Positions 11,793 through 23,323 of a DNA stretch of 64,000 nt are shown one piece after another. Under the pieces are notes generated by a model. That model searched no databases, was not told the origin of the DNA, and saw nothing but the letters and a program-made list of their open reading frames with translations. Position 1 is the stretch's first letter. Each line of letters opens with the position of its first letter. A program made the translations under genes and the position numbers. The DNA is from Lepus europaeus (taxonomy: Eukaryota; Chordata; Mammalia; Lagomorpha; Leporidae): positions 41,395,468 through 41,459,467 of the forward strand of contig NC_084838.1 in NCBI RefSeq assembly GCF_033115175.1, read 5' to 3'.

Positions 11793-12744
11793 ATGGGAGC
11801 AGCCAACCAGTCTATGGTGACAGAGTTTGTCCTCCTGGGCCTCTCAGCCCACCCAATGCTGGAGAAGACGTTCTTCGTGTTCATCCTGTCCACGTACCTG
11901 GTAATCCTGCTGGGCAACGGGTCCTCCTCCTGGTGACCGCCCTGGACGCCCACCTGCACACCCCCATGCACTTCTTCCTGGGCCCATTCCCTCCTGGACG
12001 GGTGCTACACCACCTCCTCCGTCCCACTGGTCCTGGATGGCTTCCTGACCCCCAGGAAGACCATCTCCTTCTCAGGCTGTGCCGTCCAGATGTTCCTCTC
12101 CTTTGCCATGGGAGCCAGAGTGTGTGCTCCTGGGCATGATGGCATTTGATCACTACGTGGCCATCTGCCACCCCCTTAGATACCCCGTGGTCATGAGCGA
12201 GGCTGCCTATGTGCCCATGGCTGCCGGTTCCTGGGTGGCTGGTGGAGCCAACTCCTTGGTCCAGGTCTCTCTTGCAGTAGAATTATCCTTCTGTGGGGAC
12301 AACGTCATCAACCACATCACCTGTGAGATCCTGGCTGTGCTGAAGTTGGCCTGTGCTGACATCTCCATCAACGTGGTCAGCATGGCAGTGGCCAACGTGA
12401 TCTTCCTGGGGGTCCCTGTCCTGTTCATCTTTGTCTCCTATATCTTCATCCTCACCACCATCCTGAGGATCCCATCAGCTGAGGGCAGGAAAAAGGCCTT
12501 TTCCACCTGCTCCGCCCACCTCACTGTGGTGATTATCTTCTACGGGTCCATCCTCTTCATGTATGGGAAGCCCAAGTCCAAGGACTCCCTGGGGGCAGAC
12601 AAGCAGGACCTTGCAGACAAACTCATCTCCCTCCTCTATGGACTTCTGACCCCCATGCTGAACCCCATCATCTACAGCCTCAGGAACAAGGACGTGAAGG
12701 CCGCGGCGAGGACCCTGGTGGCTCAAAAATGCTGCCCCCTTTGA
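11793..12744 (+). pseudogene. Olfactory receptor pseudogene, OR2S/OR13-like (copy 1)
   Basis: A class II olfactory receptor, a seven-helix odorant GPCR. It starts [21 protein letters not shown] at 11793 and ends at TGA 12742-12744. Helices 3-7 read openly from 12079, with FSTCSAHL in the TM6 region and [12 protein letters not shown] in TM7. Against copy 2 it lacks one base near 11920 (GGCAACGGGTCC), two near 11985 and two near 12116, so the frame breaks three times. The DRY box is DHY. The motifs resemble human OR2S2 and OR13J1 as remembered. A CCCAG acceptor-like site at about 11770 fits the usual intron before OR coding exons. Confidence 0.88.
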
Positions 12745-12807
12745 TGGTGGTTCTCACTCGATAATCACAAAGCTAAGTGAGGGCAAATTGAGTTTAGAGA
12801 TAAGCTC

Positions 12808-12950
12808 TTCGCCGTGTGGTCTGGGGACCAGAAGTATCAGCATCACCTGGGAGCTCACTCAGCATACAGAATCTTGGGTTCCATTGCAGATCTACTGCAC
12901 TGGAATCTTCTTGTGATTCAAATGCGTGTTCAACATTGAGAAGTACTGTC
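12808..12950 (+). mobile_element. MER5-type hAT DNA transposon remnant
   Basis: GTGTGGTCTGGGGACCAG, AGCATCACCTGGGAGCT and AGAATCTTGGGTTCC are hallmark MER5 text. It lies just after OR copy 1. Confidence 0.65.
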
Positions 12951-13689
12951 CTGGTTAAGAGCACACAGGGGATGCTCTGCGTGCTGCCCGGGGCCCTGGC
13001 CTTGGTTCACCTAGGGCTGCAGCCGGCTTCGTGACGCCGGCTGCTGGGAGTGGGGGTGGCTGCAGCAGCTTACAGCCAAGCTCTCTGCAGGACCGTCCTT
13101 GACTAAAGAGAGCTCCCTAAGCCAGAGCCCCCTTCCCACCTCAGGGGCAGGCCGCACCAGGAATTTGTCAATGGCAAGTCTGCTTGTCTCCAATGCGGAT
13201 GTCTCTCTAAAGAGCCAGCCCAGCTCTGGAGCTTCCCCACAGAAGTTCAAGTTCTCACCACGCACAGCCGGGTTTCTTCACCAGCTCCTCCACCTGGGTC
13301 GACCCGAGGGCACTTCCCAGCAACGCTCTACGTGATAATCTCCCCACCAACACCAGCCTCGGGGGAGCCCAACCCCTCCCGGAGGACCACAGTCAGTCTC
13401 AGCGCACTGGTGTGGACAGCGCGTGTATCACTGGTGCTCAGCCTTCGCCGGCATTTCCTCGGCTGATGTGAAGGCAGGTGACTTCGCCGAATTCCTCTTG
13501 TTCAAAGAGAAAACTCTTTGCCTAAAATGCATTTGCTCAGTTAAATTCCTTTTATTTCCCTTCTAGAAGTGCATCTGAATTTGTACTTCCTGCACAATGC
13601 TTTTACTCCTAAACAGAGACTAAGCAGAGCTGTTTCCTCTCTTGGCGTTGAGGGTTCAACAATGAGATCTGTGACTTTTTCTTTTTTTC
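12950..13689. other. No gene recognised
   Basis: Unique sequence without a long frame or repeat that I recognise. Confidence 0.4.
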
Positions 13690-14009
13690 TTTTTTTAAAT
13701 TTATTTGGCAGGTAGAGTTATAGACAGTGAGAGAGAAAGACAGAGAGAAAGGTCTTCCTTCCGTTGGTTCACTCCCCAAATGGCTGCTACGGCCAGCGCT
13801 GTGCCGATCCAAAGCCAGGAGCCAGGAGCTTCCTCCTGGTCTCCCATGCGGGTGCAGGGGCGCAAGAACTTGGGCCACCTCCACTGCCCTCCCGGGCCAC
13901 AGCAGAGAGCTGGCCTGGAAGAGCAGCAGCCGGGACTAGAACCCGGCGCCCAAATGGGATGCCGGTGCCGCAGGCGGAGGGTTAACCGAGTGAGCCATGG
14001 CACCAGCCC
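13690..14009 (-). mobile_element. CSINE, full length with target-site duplication
   Basis: TTATTTGGCAGGTAGAG to TGAGCCATGGCACCAGCC. TGTGACTTTTTCTTT is repeated on both sides. Confidence 0.92.
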
Positions 14010-14332
14010 TGTGACTTTTTCTTTAAGGACAAAGATGTTTGAGATCTGGAAAATGTGTTGACTCTTCACTGTAAGAACCCAAACCAAAAAAACTCCAAAA
14101 AATCTTAATTGTTCCCTGAAATCCCTACAAAAGGAAACATTACCTCAACTTCAATAACAGATAAGATGTTGTATTCACATAACATTGCTTTCAAACAATC
14201 TGCAGATCAGGTACTTCAAGAATTCCCACATTTTCATAATTAGTGTTGAGAAATCATAGACTGAAAATAAGTCAAGGAAGCTGAATAATTTTAATAACAG
14301 AAGGGGAAAATTTACTTCAAATTTACCACAAA

Positions 14333-14614
14333 ATGGGGATAGGCATTTTGTTTGGCGCTGAAGCCTCCACTTGGGATGCCTGCATCCCATCTCGGAGTTC
14401 GGGGTCTGAGTCCCCATCCTGCTCTGGTTTCCAGGGGCAGCACGTGGCAGCCCCAGTAGCTGGGGCCTTGCCACCCACATGGGAGGTCCAGACTGCGTTC
14501 TTGGTTCCTGGCTTCAGCCTGGCTCAGCCCTGGCTATTGTGGGCATTTGGGGAGTGAACAAGCAGATGGATGATCTCTCTCTCCCTCCCCTAAATCTGTT
14601 TCTCAATTAAAAAT
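14333..14614 (+). mobile_element. Diverged CSINE-related element
   Basis: GCATCCCATCTCGGAGTTC, CTGGCTTCAGCCTGGCTC, GGGGAGTGAACAAGCAGATGG. Confidence 0.65.
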
Positions 14615-15960
14615 AGACAAATAACAAATCCTAGTTGATCACAAAATTATACTTAGAGTTTCCCTTACTTACTTTTGGACCTCCCAAGACCAGGAGCGTC
14701 TCGAGAGGGGCCGGCTAGTTCCAGATCCGGTCTGTCTGCAGTGCCCAGAGAGGCCGTCAGCATACGGGTGCTGAATGAGACGCCCAGGTGGCTTTCCCCA
14801 GTGATGGGTCAGCTTCCTCTTGTCTCCATCTTTAGGCTCACATGGATTTGTGTAAAGCCAGGTTGCTGGCTTCCATGGAGGAGTTACGTGAGGGCTCAGA
14901 AAGGGGACGCTTTTCCCTGGAAGAGAACCCCAAACCTGCTTGAAGGCCAAGGTTGTCTATGGACTACGGGGGCCCTGGGGCTTCTTTCCCTCCATCTTTC
15001 TGGACTTGACAACATCATGGGTAGGGTAGGCCGAGCCCACGGGCCTTAATGAGAATTTCATGCATGTCCCCTGTGGAGATGTTGGCAGTGGTGTCCACGA
15101 AGCCAACAAAGATGTACAGGACTCTGATGCCAGCTCTGTCTCCTCGACAGGGAGAAATTAGTACCCGGGGTCTTCTCCTTGGCACCGCCCCCTGCTTCCC
15201 ATGAGGACCAGCCTTTACCGCTTGCTGTGTATAGAGACTGGGCTCTCAGTTTAAAGCTCCTCACCTGTTCCCTGCCTCCCCACTCACCCACATCCAGGAG
15301 GCGCTTCGTGCACGGCTCTGCTGAGCGGGCCTGACCAGCTCCCACCCTAGCCGGTTGTCACCTCCCTGGCCCCAGCAGAGGTTGCTGAGGTCACTCTGCT
15401 CCTCGTCATCAGACGCTGGTAAATGCTGTGGCCTGGCTGTGGTGCCAGAGCTCCCTCCGTGCAAGGCTTGGCTCTGCCCTCGTCCTCTGCCTCCCCCTGT
15501 AATCCTTGTCCTGTACTGTAGCCGTGGGGAGCCAGTGTCAACGGCCCTCGTGGAGAGCCCCTTCCTAACTGGGATTCCAACTGCCGACGGATTCCCCACG
15601 GGCCAAATGAACGGCTACCACCTCGCCTACTGTGTGATGCCACTGAATGGCCTCTCCGGCCCGAGGGGCCCAAGGCCTGCTCCTGCTTATGCAGTTTGAT
15701 GAGGTAGCAATTTTCTAGCTATAAGCAGTAGAGACCCAGAGTCAAACCAGCTTGGATGAAAGGCAGGGCGACTGTACTGGTTTCTATAGCGCAAAAATAG
15801 AAGGTGAGAGACACGGTTGCCCTTGTGGTGCACGGCAGCCAGGCACTGGAATGCAGCACGGTCCGTCTCTAGATCTTTGCTTTTCTTTTCTTTTTTTTTT
15901 TTTTGGAAATGGCTTATCCAAATAAAAGAGACATTACAAGGAACAATTCTTAAAAAATTT
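14614..15960. other. No gene recognised
   Basis: Unique sequence; frames of about 110 codons on both strands at 15.26-15.7 kb have no family signature. Confidence 0.4.
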
Positions 15961-16273
15961 TTGGCAAGAGGCTATTTCATATGTTTATATCATACAACAT
16001 GATGTTTTAATATATATATATACACACAATGTGGACTGGCTAAATCAAGCTGATTAACATATTCATGACCTACATACTTACCATCTTTGTGGTGAGAACT
16101 TTAAAATCTACCCTCTTGGCAACTGTCATGTATACGAAGTGTTGTTATACACAATAGTCACGTGACATCTGATAGAGCTCTTGGACTTATTCCTCCTAAC
16201 AGAAACATGGCTTATGGCTCACACCTCCCCAGTCCTCCCAGCCCAGCCCCCTCCTCTGCTAACCACCACTGTC

Positions 16274-16275
<2 letters not shown>
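15960..16275 (-). mobile_element. L1 3' end fragment (old mammalian L1)
   Basis: Antisense L1 3' UTR text: GGCTAAATCAAGCTGATTAACATATTC, TTTGTGGTGAGAAC and CTTGGACTTATTCCTCCTAAC. It stops at the CTTT microsatellite. Confidence 0.65.
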
Positions 16276-16352
<77 letters not shown>

Positions 16353-16420
16353 TTTCTTCCTTCCTTCCTTCCTTCCTTCCTTCCTTCTTCCTTCCTTCCT
16401 TTCTTTCTTCCTTTTTCTTT
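16276..16420. repeat. (CTTT)n then (CTTC)n microsatellite
   Basis: About 75 bases of CTTT units followed by CTTC units. It abuts the A-tail end of the minus-strand CSINE at 16421, so it probably grew from the SINE tail. Confidence 0.95.
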
Positions 16421-16745
16421 GTTTAGATTTATTTATTTATTTGAAAGAGCTAAACAGAGAAAGAAGGAGAGGCACAGAAAGAGAGGTCTTCCATCTGCTG
16501 GTTCATTCCCCAATTGGTCACAACAGCTGGAGCTGCACCGATCCGAAGCCAGGAGCCAAGAGCTTCTTCCAGGTCTCCCACGTGGGTGCAGGGGCCCAAG
16601 AACTTGAGGCATCTTCCACTGCTTTCCTAGGAGCATTAGCAGGGAGCTGGGTTGGAAGTGGAGCAGCTGGGACTTGAACCTGTGCCCACAAGGGATGCTG
16701 GCATGGCAGGCAGTGGCTTAACCCGCTATGCCCGATACCAGTCCC
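16421..16745 (-). mobile_element. CSINE, full length
   Basis: GATTTATTTATTTATTTGAAAG to CCCGATACCAGTCCC; its A-tail side runs into the CTTT microsatellite. Confidence 0.88.
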
Positions 16746-16881
16746 AATTGTTTTGGCATTTACTTTTGCAAAAACAAGTGGCTGAGTCCTCTCAGACAGA
16801 CATAACGTTGTGGTCAGAGCACAGACTTTAGTTACCATTTCTACGTCCAGGAAGGCCAACGAGGGCTGGATGGGAACTTCC

Positions 16882-17178
16882 ATTGGCCTAGCAGTTAAGA
16901 TGCGGTAGAGCTCGGAGTGCCTGAGTTCAGTGCCTGGCTCTGGCTCCTGACCCCAGCTTCCTGCACACGCAGATACTGGGAGGCATCAGGGATGGATCTT
17001 GAGTCTGGGTTCCTGACACTCATGGGGGAGACTTGGATTAAGTTCCTGGCTTCTAGCTTCAGCCCTAGTGGAGGGGCTGTGGCAGACATTTTGGGCGTGA
17101 ACCAGTGGATGGGGACCCTCTCTGTCTGTCATCCCTCTCTATTTCTCTCAGATGAATAACAACAACAACAACAACAAA
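16882..17178 (+). mobile_element. Diverged CSINE-related element with (AAC)n tail
   Basis: GGCCTAGCAGTTAAGATGC head and (AAC)n tail; an older subfamily than the typical C repeat. Confidence 0.65.
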
Positions 17179-17449
17179 ATTCTAAAGACTACATATTTAT
17201 TTGTTAACGAAACATAGCTGTGCAGTTGCAGCTTTGCAATGTCCCACTCTCAGGAGGAAGCAAGAGCTGCAGATTGCATGGCTAAGAGAAAAGGCAGATT
17301 TTGAAGAACACATAACCAGTCTTTGTCACACAGGGTTACTGCTTGTGGAAAAGTGGAATTAAAAGATAAGTTTTCTTTTTTCCTAGAGGAACATTCCTTT
17401 GCAGTGAGAGTTAAGAGACAAATGAGCTCTCTGTAACTTGTCTCATTGG

Positions 17450-17700
17450 GTGTATGGGACACAGGCCCTAAGCCCCTGTGAGGCCTTCACCGAACTTTAA
17501 ATAGCTCCAGGGACTAGACTGGACCCAGAACAACCAGCGCTTGCAACAGCTGGAGGCCCCCTGGGGGAGTCCCTGGAGAGCAGGATGAGGGCCGAGGCAC
17601 AGAGCAGGCAGGCTGGGGACAGCTGGCAGAACCACCTAAGCCGCAGCTCCTCCAGCCGCCCTTCTTTTGTTACCTCCTGGGCCAAGGAGAAGACCCGGGA
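17450..17700 (+). repeat. Block B, partner of the block at 8.15-8.4 kb
   Basis: Second copy of the block described at 8.15 kb, offset about 9.3 kb. The OR pseudogenes are offset about 8.7 kb. Confidence 0.45.
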
Positions 17701-18388
17701 AGGAGCAGCTCCAGCCCCTCTCGCTACGGCCAACTCTCAGCTCCCTTTACCTTGCTGTGAAACTGGAAGAAACTGCTTAGCTCCCAGACATTGACCCAGA
17801 ATTTACTACATACGCCCCGGCCCAGCCCCAGCAGGTGGGACCAGACCCGGACAGTGAGGTGGGCAATTGAAGTGACCTTTTCCCAAGCCCACGGGCCTCC
17901 CAGCACCCTCCTTGTCATGAGACCTTCTGTCCACACCACGGACTTATCTCCACGCCTGAGTTCTCTCGGCGGTCAAGCCCTCTTCAGGTGGGTAGGGGAA
18001 GAGTGAGGGTGGGTGCGAGGACAGGGCCACAGCTTGCAGGGCTCTCAGGGTCTTCTGCATGGAGAAGGGGGCAGGCATGTCCTAGCAGTCTAGGTCAGGC
18101 TGGGGGTGGCTCTGTAAGAAGTTTCTGCTCAGAGTGAGGAACCTCTCTTCCAAAGGAACGGGAGGTGGGAACGCCACACACCTCACAGTGCTCAGAGCAG
18201 ACGTAGGCCTGTTTCACGGTAGGTATTCTTACAACACAGGGGGAGGGGATATGGCCAGCTGCTTTACCACGTTCTTTCAAAGTCACAGACTAACATCTCT
18301 GAAAATAGCTCTCGTCTCCCCAAATGTGCCCGATGCCTGCAGTTAATCTCTGACAACTGCTTGAGGATGGCTTCAAAGTGTTCCTGGT
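17700..18388. other. No gene recognised
   Basis: Unique sequence after block B; nothing recognisable. Confidence 0.4.
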
Positions 18389-18722
18389 GGCTGGCACCAT
18401 GGCTGAGTAGGCTAATCCTTCGCCTTGCGGCGCCGGCACACCAGGTTCTAGTCTTGGTCAGGGCGCCGGATTCTATCCCGGTTGCCCCTCTTCCAGGCCA
18501 GCTCTCTGCTGTGGCCCGGGAGTGCAGTGGAGAATGGCCCAAGTGCTTGGGCCCTGCACCCCATGGGAGACCAGGAGAAGCACCTGGCTCCTGCCTTCGG
18601 ATCAGCGCGGTTCGCCGGCCGCAGCGCGCCGGCCGCGGCGGCCATTGGAGGGTGAACCAACGGCAAAGGAAGACCTTTCTCTCTGTCTCTCTCACTGTCC
18701 ACTCTGCCTGTCAAAAAAAAAA
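18389..18722 (+). mobile_element. Young CSINE with target-site duplication
   Basis: Has the CGCCTTGCGGCGCCGGCAC box and the duplicated GCGCGCCGGCCGC segment of young rabbit copies. AAAGTGTTCCTGGTG flanks it. Confidence 0.92.
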
Positions 18723-19047
18723 AGTGTTCCTGGTGTCGCCCATTCAGACTTTCCCAACCAGCATCAGTGTCAGAGGCACAGGTGCGATGTGTGGAGCTCA
18801 GGGACCCCACCCCCCACCACCGCCCAAGCCCTCCTTGCGGTAGGTGTCTTGGAGAAATGGGGCAGCACCTCTCTTTCCCGTGAGTGCCCTCGGGGAAGCA
18901 GTGATGATCAAGCTTCTTGATTGGTCCTTTATTCCCCAGTACGCCTGCTCTCGTACAAATGGAATGGCAAGGGAATAGGGTGGTGAGGGAATGAGCCCTG
19001 GGGAGCGGGTGGCTCTGTCCTTGATGGACCTCAATTTCTGCATCTTC

Positions 19048-19368
19048 TTTTTTTTTTTTTTTTTTTTTGACAGGCAGAGTGGATAGTGAGAGAGAGAGAG
19101 ACAGAGAGAAAGGTCTTCCTTTTTGCCATTGGTTCACCCTCCAATGGCCGCTGTGGCCGGCGCATCTCGCTGATCCGAAGCCAGGAGCCAGGTGCTTCTC
19201 CTGGTCTCCCATGCGGGTGCAGGGCCCAAGGACTTGGGCCATCCTCCACTGCCTTCCCGGGCCATAGCAGAGAGCTGGCCTGGAAGAGGATCAACCAGGA
19301 TAGAATCTGGCGCCCAAACCGGGACTAGAACCCGGTGTGCCGGCGCCTGTTAAGCCACGGCGCCAGCC
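19048..19368 (-). mobile_element. Young CSINE with target-site duplication
   Basis: TTTTGACAGGCAGAGTGGATAG to GGCGCCAGCC. CAATTTCTGCATCTTC is repeated exactly on both sides. Confidence 0.93.
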
Positions 19369-20492
19369 AATTTCTGCATCTTCAACGTGAGAAGTCGAGC
19401 CTGCAGGATTTCTCTAACTACTGAGCGCACAGTTCCAGTGACTGGAGTGCACTCTCCAGGCAGTGCCTCCTTCCAGCAACTCCTCTGTAAGGCCGGGTGG
19501 AATGGTCTTTGTTCCGTGAAGAAAGCATTCTCCTGGCATCGTAACGGCTTCAGTGGTCAACCCAGATACAGAAGGGCTTGTTAGGAGCTGGGACATAAAG
19601 TATCCCCAAAAGCAGAGATGTCATAATGGGAGATGTGAGGGACAGAGGTCTCTGGATTCCACCCATAGTCCTCCAGGGTCTGGAGCAGGCTGGGAACCTG
19701 CCGGACTGTGGATAAAGCTGTGGTTAGAGAGGGGGCTGTGGCAGTGCTTCTGGTGGGGTCTCCTTGGTCTGCTGACCCGAAACTCCTCAGTGACAGTGGA
19801 ACCGAGGGAGGTCAGCAGCCACACTCCCAAGAAATGACGTAGCATCAGATGTCAAGGAACAACCGTAGGTGCTAGAGAGACTCAACCTTCCTGGCCTCTG
19901 CTCTTCACATTCTCTCTGTGTAGGACTCCACATGGAGCTGATGATCAGCAGAAAATTGCATTATATGGGGGTGCTTCAAACAATTCTTAGAAAAAAATGG
20001 AGTTAACACACTTTCCATGAACTTTCTGAAGACCACTTAGCTAAGGGAGGGGGTGTGATGTCAGTGGCCAGCATCACTAAGTGGGACAGATTGAGGCCCC
20101 CAGTGACACTGCAGGGACAATTCAGGGACAGTCTGGGCTGGAACCATGAAGCACACCCTTAAGGTTTCTCTCTCTCTCTCTCTGTCTTCATTATGCATCA
20201 CTTCCTTCAAGTGTGTTAAGCCTATTGATCTGACTACAGTCTTGTATATATCAAGAATTGATTCAATTCAATACTTAGAGTCTGCTTTTCTTGCCTTTGA
20301 CCTGAAGTATCCTGACTTCAATGGTAATTTCCCTAGTCAGTGTGTTTTATCCCTTAGTTGCTAATAACACAAGTTGCCATTGAAAGGGTAAGTTTGGTTA
20401 TAAGTTCTTGAGGCATCTGATTGAAATCTCCACAAATTGATCTCTATAAACATGTGTTTCTTACTTTTCCTGAGGGTGAAAGAGAGAATTTT
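19369..20492. other. OR copy 2 upstream region
   Basis: No gene seen. GGTGCTTCAAACAATTCTTAG and CTTTCCATGAACTTTCTGAAG near 19970-20030 look like a decayed DNA-transposon end. A CT run lies at 20165-20185. Confidence 0.35.
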
Positions 20493-21417
20493 AAAGGGAA
20501 GTGGCCAACCAATCTATTGTGGAAGATTTGTCTTGCTGGGACTCTCAGCCCACCCAACGCTGGAGAAGACGTTCTTCGTGCTCATCCTGCTGATGTACCT
20601 GGGGATCCTGCTGGGCAACGGGGTCCTCCTCCTGGTGACCGCCCTGGACGCCCGCCTGCACACGCCCATGTACTTCTTCCTGGGCCACCTCTCCCTCCTG
20701 GACGGGTGCTACACCACCTCCTCCGTCCCCCTCATTCTCGACAGCTTCCTCACACCCAGGAAAACCATCTCCTTCTCAGGCTGTGCCGTCCAGATGTTCC
20801 TCTCCTTTGCCATGGGAGCCACAGAGTGTGTGCTTCTGGGCATGATGGCATTTGATCGCTACGTGGCCATCTGCCACCCCCTTAGGTACCCCATGGTCAT
20901 GTGCAAGTCTACCTATGTGCCCATGGCTGCCAGCTCCTGGGTGGCTGGTGGAGCCAACTCCTTGGTCCAGGTCTCTCTTGTGGTACAATTACCCTTCTGT
21001 GGGGACAACGTCATCAACCACTTCACCTGTGAGATCCTGGCTGTGCTGAAGTTGGCCTGTGCTGACATCTCCATCAACGTGGTCAGCATGGTTGTAGCCA
21101 ACGTGATCTTCCTGGGGGCCCCTGTCCTGTTCATTTTTGTCTCATGTATCTTCATCCTCACCACCATCCTGAGGATCCCATCAGCTGAGGGCAGGAAAAA
21201 GGCCTTCTCCACCTGCTCTGCCCACCTCACAGTCGTGGTGGTCTTCTACGGGGCCATCCTCTTCATGTACAGAAGCCCAAGTCCAAGGACTCCCTGGGGG
21301 CAGACAAGCAGGACCTTGCAGACAAATTCATCTCCCTCTTCTATGGGGTGACCGCCATGCTCAACCCTGAAGGTCACCATGAAGAACCTGATCAGTCAGA
21401 AGCACTTCACCCAGTAG
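20493..21417 (+). pseudogene. Olfactory receptor pseudogene, OR2S/OR13-like (copy 2)
   Basis: Close relative of the copy at 11.8 kb. The initiator ATG position reads AAA, one base is missing near 20528 (GAAGATTTG against GAGTTTG), and another is missing near 21270 after LFMY, which shifts TM7. About 27-30 bases of the [10 protein letters not shown] region are lost near 21366. Between these the frame is open over about 240 residues with [33 protein letters not shown] and [16 protein letters not shown]. It ends at TAGTAG 21415-21420. The intact DRY box and long open middle suggest it decayed later than copy 1. Confidence 0.88.
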
Positions 21418-21434
21418 TAGCAAGAGGAAGTTGA

Positions 21435-21763
21435 GGCCAGCGCTGTGGTGCAGTGGGTTAAGCTTCCGCCTGTGGCACCGGCATCCCATATGGGTGCTGA
21501 TTCTAGTCCCAGCTGCACCTTTTCTAGTCCCAGCTCTCTGCTATGGCCTGAGAAAGCAGTAGAAGATGGCCAGGTGCTTGGGCCCCTGCATCCAGGTGGG
21601 AGACCCAGAAGTCCTGGCTCCTGGCTTCAGATTGGCGCAGTTCTGGCCATGTAGCCATATTGGGGAGTGAACCAATGGAGGGAAGACCTTTCTCTCTGTC
21701 TTTCCTCTCACTGTCTGTGACTCTACCTCTCAAATAAATAAATAAAAATCTTAAAAAAAAAAT
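21435..21763 (+). mobile_element. CSINE directly after OR copy 2
   Basis: GGCCAGCGCTGTGGTGCAGTG to CAAATAAATAAATAAAAATC; 15 bp after the OR stop. Confidence 0.9.
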
Positions 21764-21767
21764 GGAT

Positions 21768-22035
21768 GTGGAGAGGTTGGTCAATGGGTGTAAAGATGCA
21801 GTTGGACAGAAGGGGTAAGTTCTGGTGTTCTGTTGCACAGTGGGAGGACTACAGTAAAAAGATAACGGGTTGCATATTTTGATACAGCAAGAAGATTTTG
21901 AATGTTTCACTACAAAGAGACAATAATTGTTTCAGGTAATGAATATGCGAATTGCCATGATTTGATCATTGCATAATGTATTCATGTGTTAACACATCAC
22001 GCTAAACCCTGTAAAGTGTAAATTAAAAATGAAAT
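21768..22035 (+). mobile_element. L1 3' UTR fragment (old mammalian L1)
   Basis: Sense L1 3' UTR: TTGGTCAATGGGTGTAAAG, AAGTTCTGGTGTTCTGTTGCACAGT, GATTTTGAATGTT and GATTTGATCATTGCATAATGTA. It ends where a young CSINE inserted at 22041. Confidence 0.7.
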
Positions 22036-22040
22036 AAGAG

Positions 22041-22380
22041 GCCGGCGCCGTGGCTCAACAGGCTAATCCTCCACCTTGCGGCACCGGCACACCGGGTTCT
22101 AGTCCCGGTTGGGGCGCTGGATTCTATCCCGGTTGCCCCTCTTCCAGGCCAGCTCTCTGCTATGGCCCGGGAGTGCAGTGGAGGATGGCCCAAGTCCTTG
22201 GGCCCTGCACCCGCATGGGAGACCAGGAGAAGCACCTGGCTCCTGGCTTCGGATCAGCGAGATGCGCCGTCCGCAGCGGCCATTGGAGGGTGAACCAACG
22301 GCAAAAAGGAAGACCTTTCTCTCTGTCTCTCTCTCTCACTATCCACTCTGCCTGTCAAAAAAAAAAAAAAAAAAAAGAAA
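22041..22380 (+). mobile_element. Young CSINE with target-site duplication
   Basis: GGCCGGCGCCGTGGCTCAAC to CTGTCAAAAAA. AAATGAAATAAGA flanks it; inserted at the end of an L1 fragment. Confidence 0.92.
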
Positions 22381-22930
22381 AAAAGAAAGAAAAAAATGAA
22401 ATAAGACTAAAAAGAAAGAAATACAATAAAATACAAACTAAACTTAGAAAAAGAAGAAAGAATATGTACCTAATATCAAAACTTAATATAAAAGTATAAG
22501 GATCACATCTATATGATATGGGGGAAAAAAGTAGGTTGATCAAAGGAATAGAATAGGCAAGTATATCCCCTGTATATGGTCATTTGATGTTTGACAAAGG
22601 TGCCAAAGTAATTCAATGAAGGGAGAAAAATTCAATAAATTTAAATTTATTCAAGTGCTGGGACACTTGAATATCCATATGGAAAAAAATAAACTTCAAT
22701 TGCTAACCCACATTACATAAAAAATTAATTCACTATAGACCACAGATTTAGACAAAAGCTAAAACTATAAAACTTTTATAATAAGACATAGAAAACTGTG
22801 ACTGAGGGTAGGCCAAAATTTCTTAAATAAATGGAAAATAATAATCAAAAAAGAGGAAAATTAATAGAATTGATCAAAATGTAGAACATCTGTTCAGCAA
22901 AAGACACTATTGACAAGTTGAATATTAAAG

Positions 22931-23323
22931 GGACCGGTGCTGTGGCATAGTGGGTGAAGCCACATTCTGCAGCACCAGCATCCCATATGGGCACCAGTTC
23001 AAGTCCAGGCTGCTCCACTTTGATCCAGCTCCCTGCTTATGCTCCTGGGAAAGCAGCAGAGGATGGCCCAAGTGCTTGGGTTCCTGCACCCACATGGGAG
23101 ACTTGGAGGAAGCTCCTGGCTCCTGGCTTTGGCCTAGTCCAGCCCTGGTCATTGCAGCCATTTGGGGAGTGAACCACTGAATGAAATATACCCCCCCTCT
23201 TTCTCTCTCTCTCTCTCTCTCTCTCCATCTCTCCCTCTCCCTCTCCATCTCCCTCTCTCTCCCTCTCTGTCTCTCCATATCTAGTTGTAACTCTGATTTT
23301 TCAATAAATAAATAAATCCTTGA
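22931..23323 (+). mobile_element. CSINE with expanded CT tail
   Basis: GGACCGGTGCTGTGGCATAG to CAATAAATAAATAAATCC; inserted in an L1. Confidence 0.88.
23192..23280. repeat. CT-rich expanded SINE tail
   Basis: CTCTCT and CCATCTCC units expanded within the 3' part of the CSINE at 22.93 kb. Confidence 0.8.

Noticed and set aside
13677-14012. tRNA-like head sequences of the many CSINEs as tRNA genes
   Set aside because: The heads resemble a tRNA only in their A/B-box origin; they belong to SINE copies with A-rich tails and target duplications.
16181-16426. FLSFFLSFF-type open frame
   Set aside because: Translation of the CTTT microsatellite.
19966-20030. Possible mariner-like terminal repeat (GGTGCTTCAAACAATT)
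   Set aside because: Too short and diverged to call; no partner end located.
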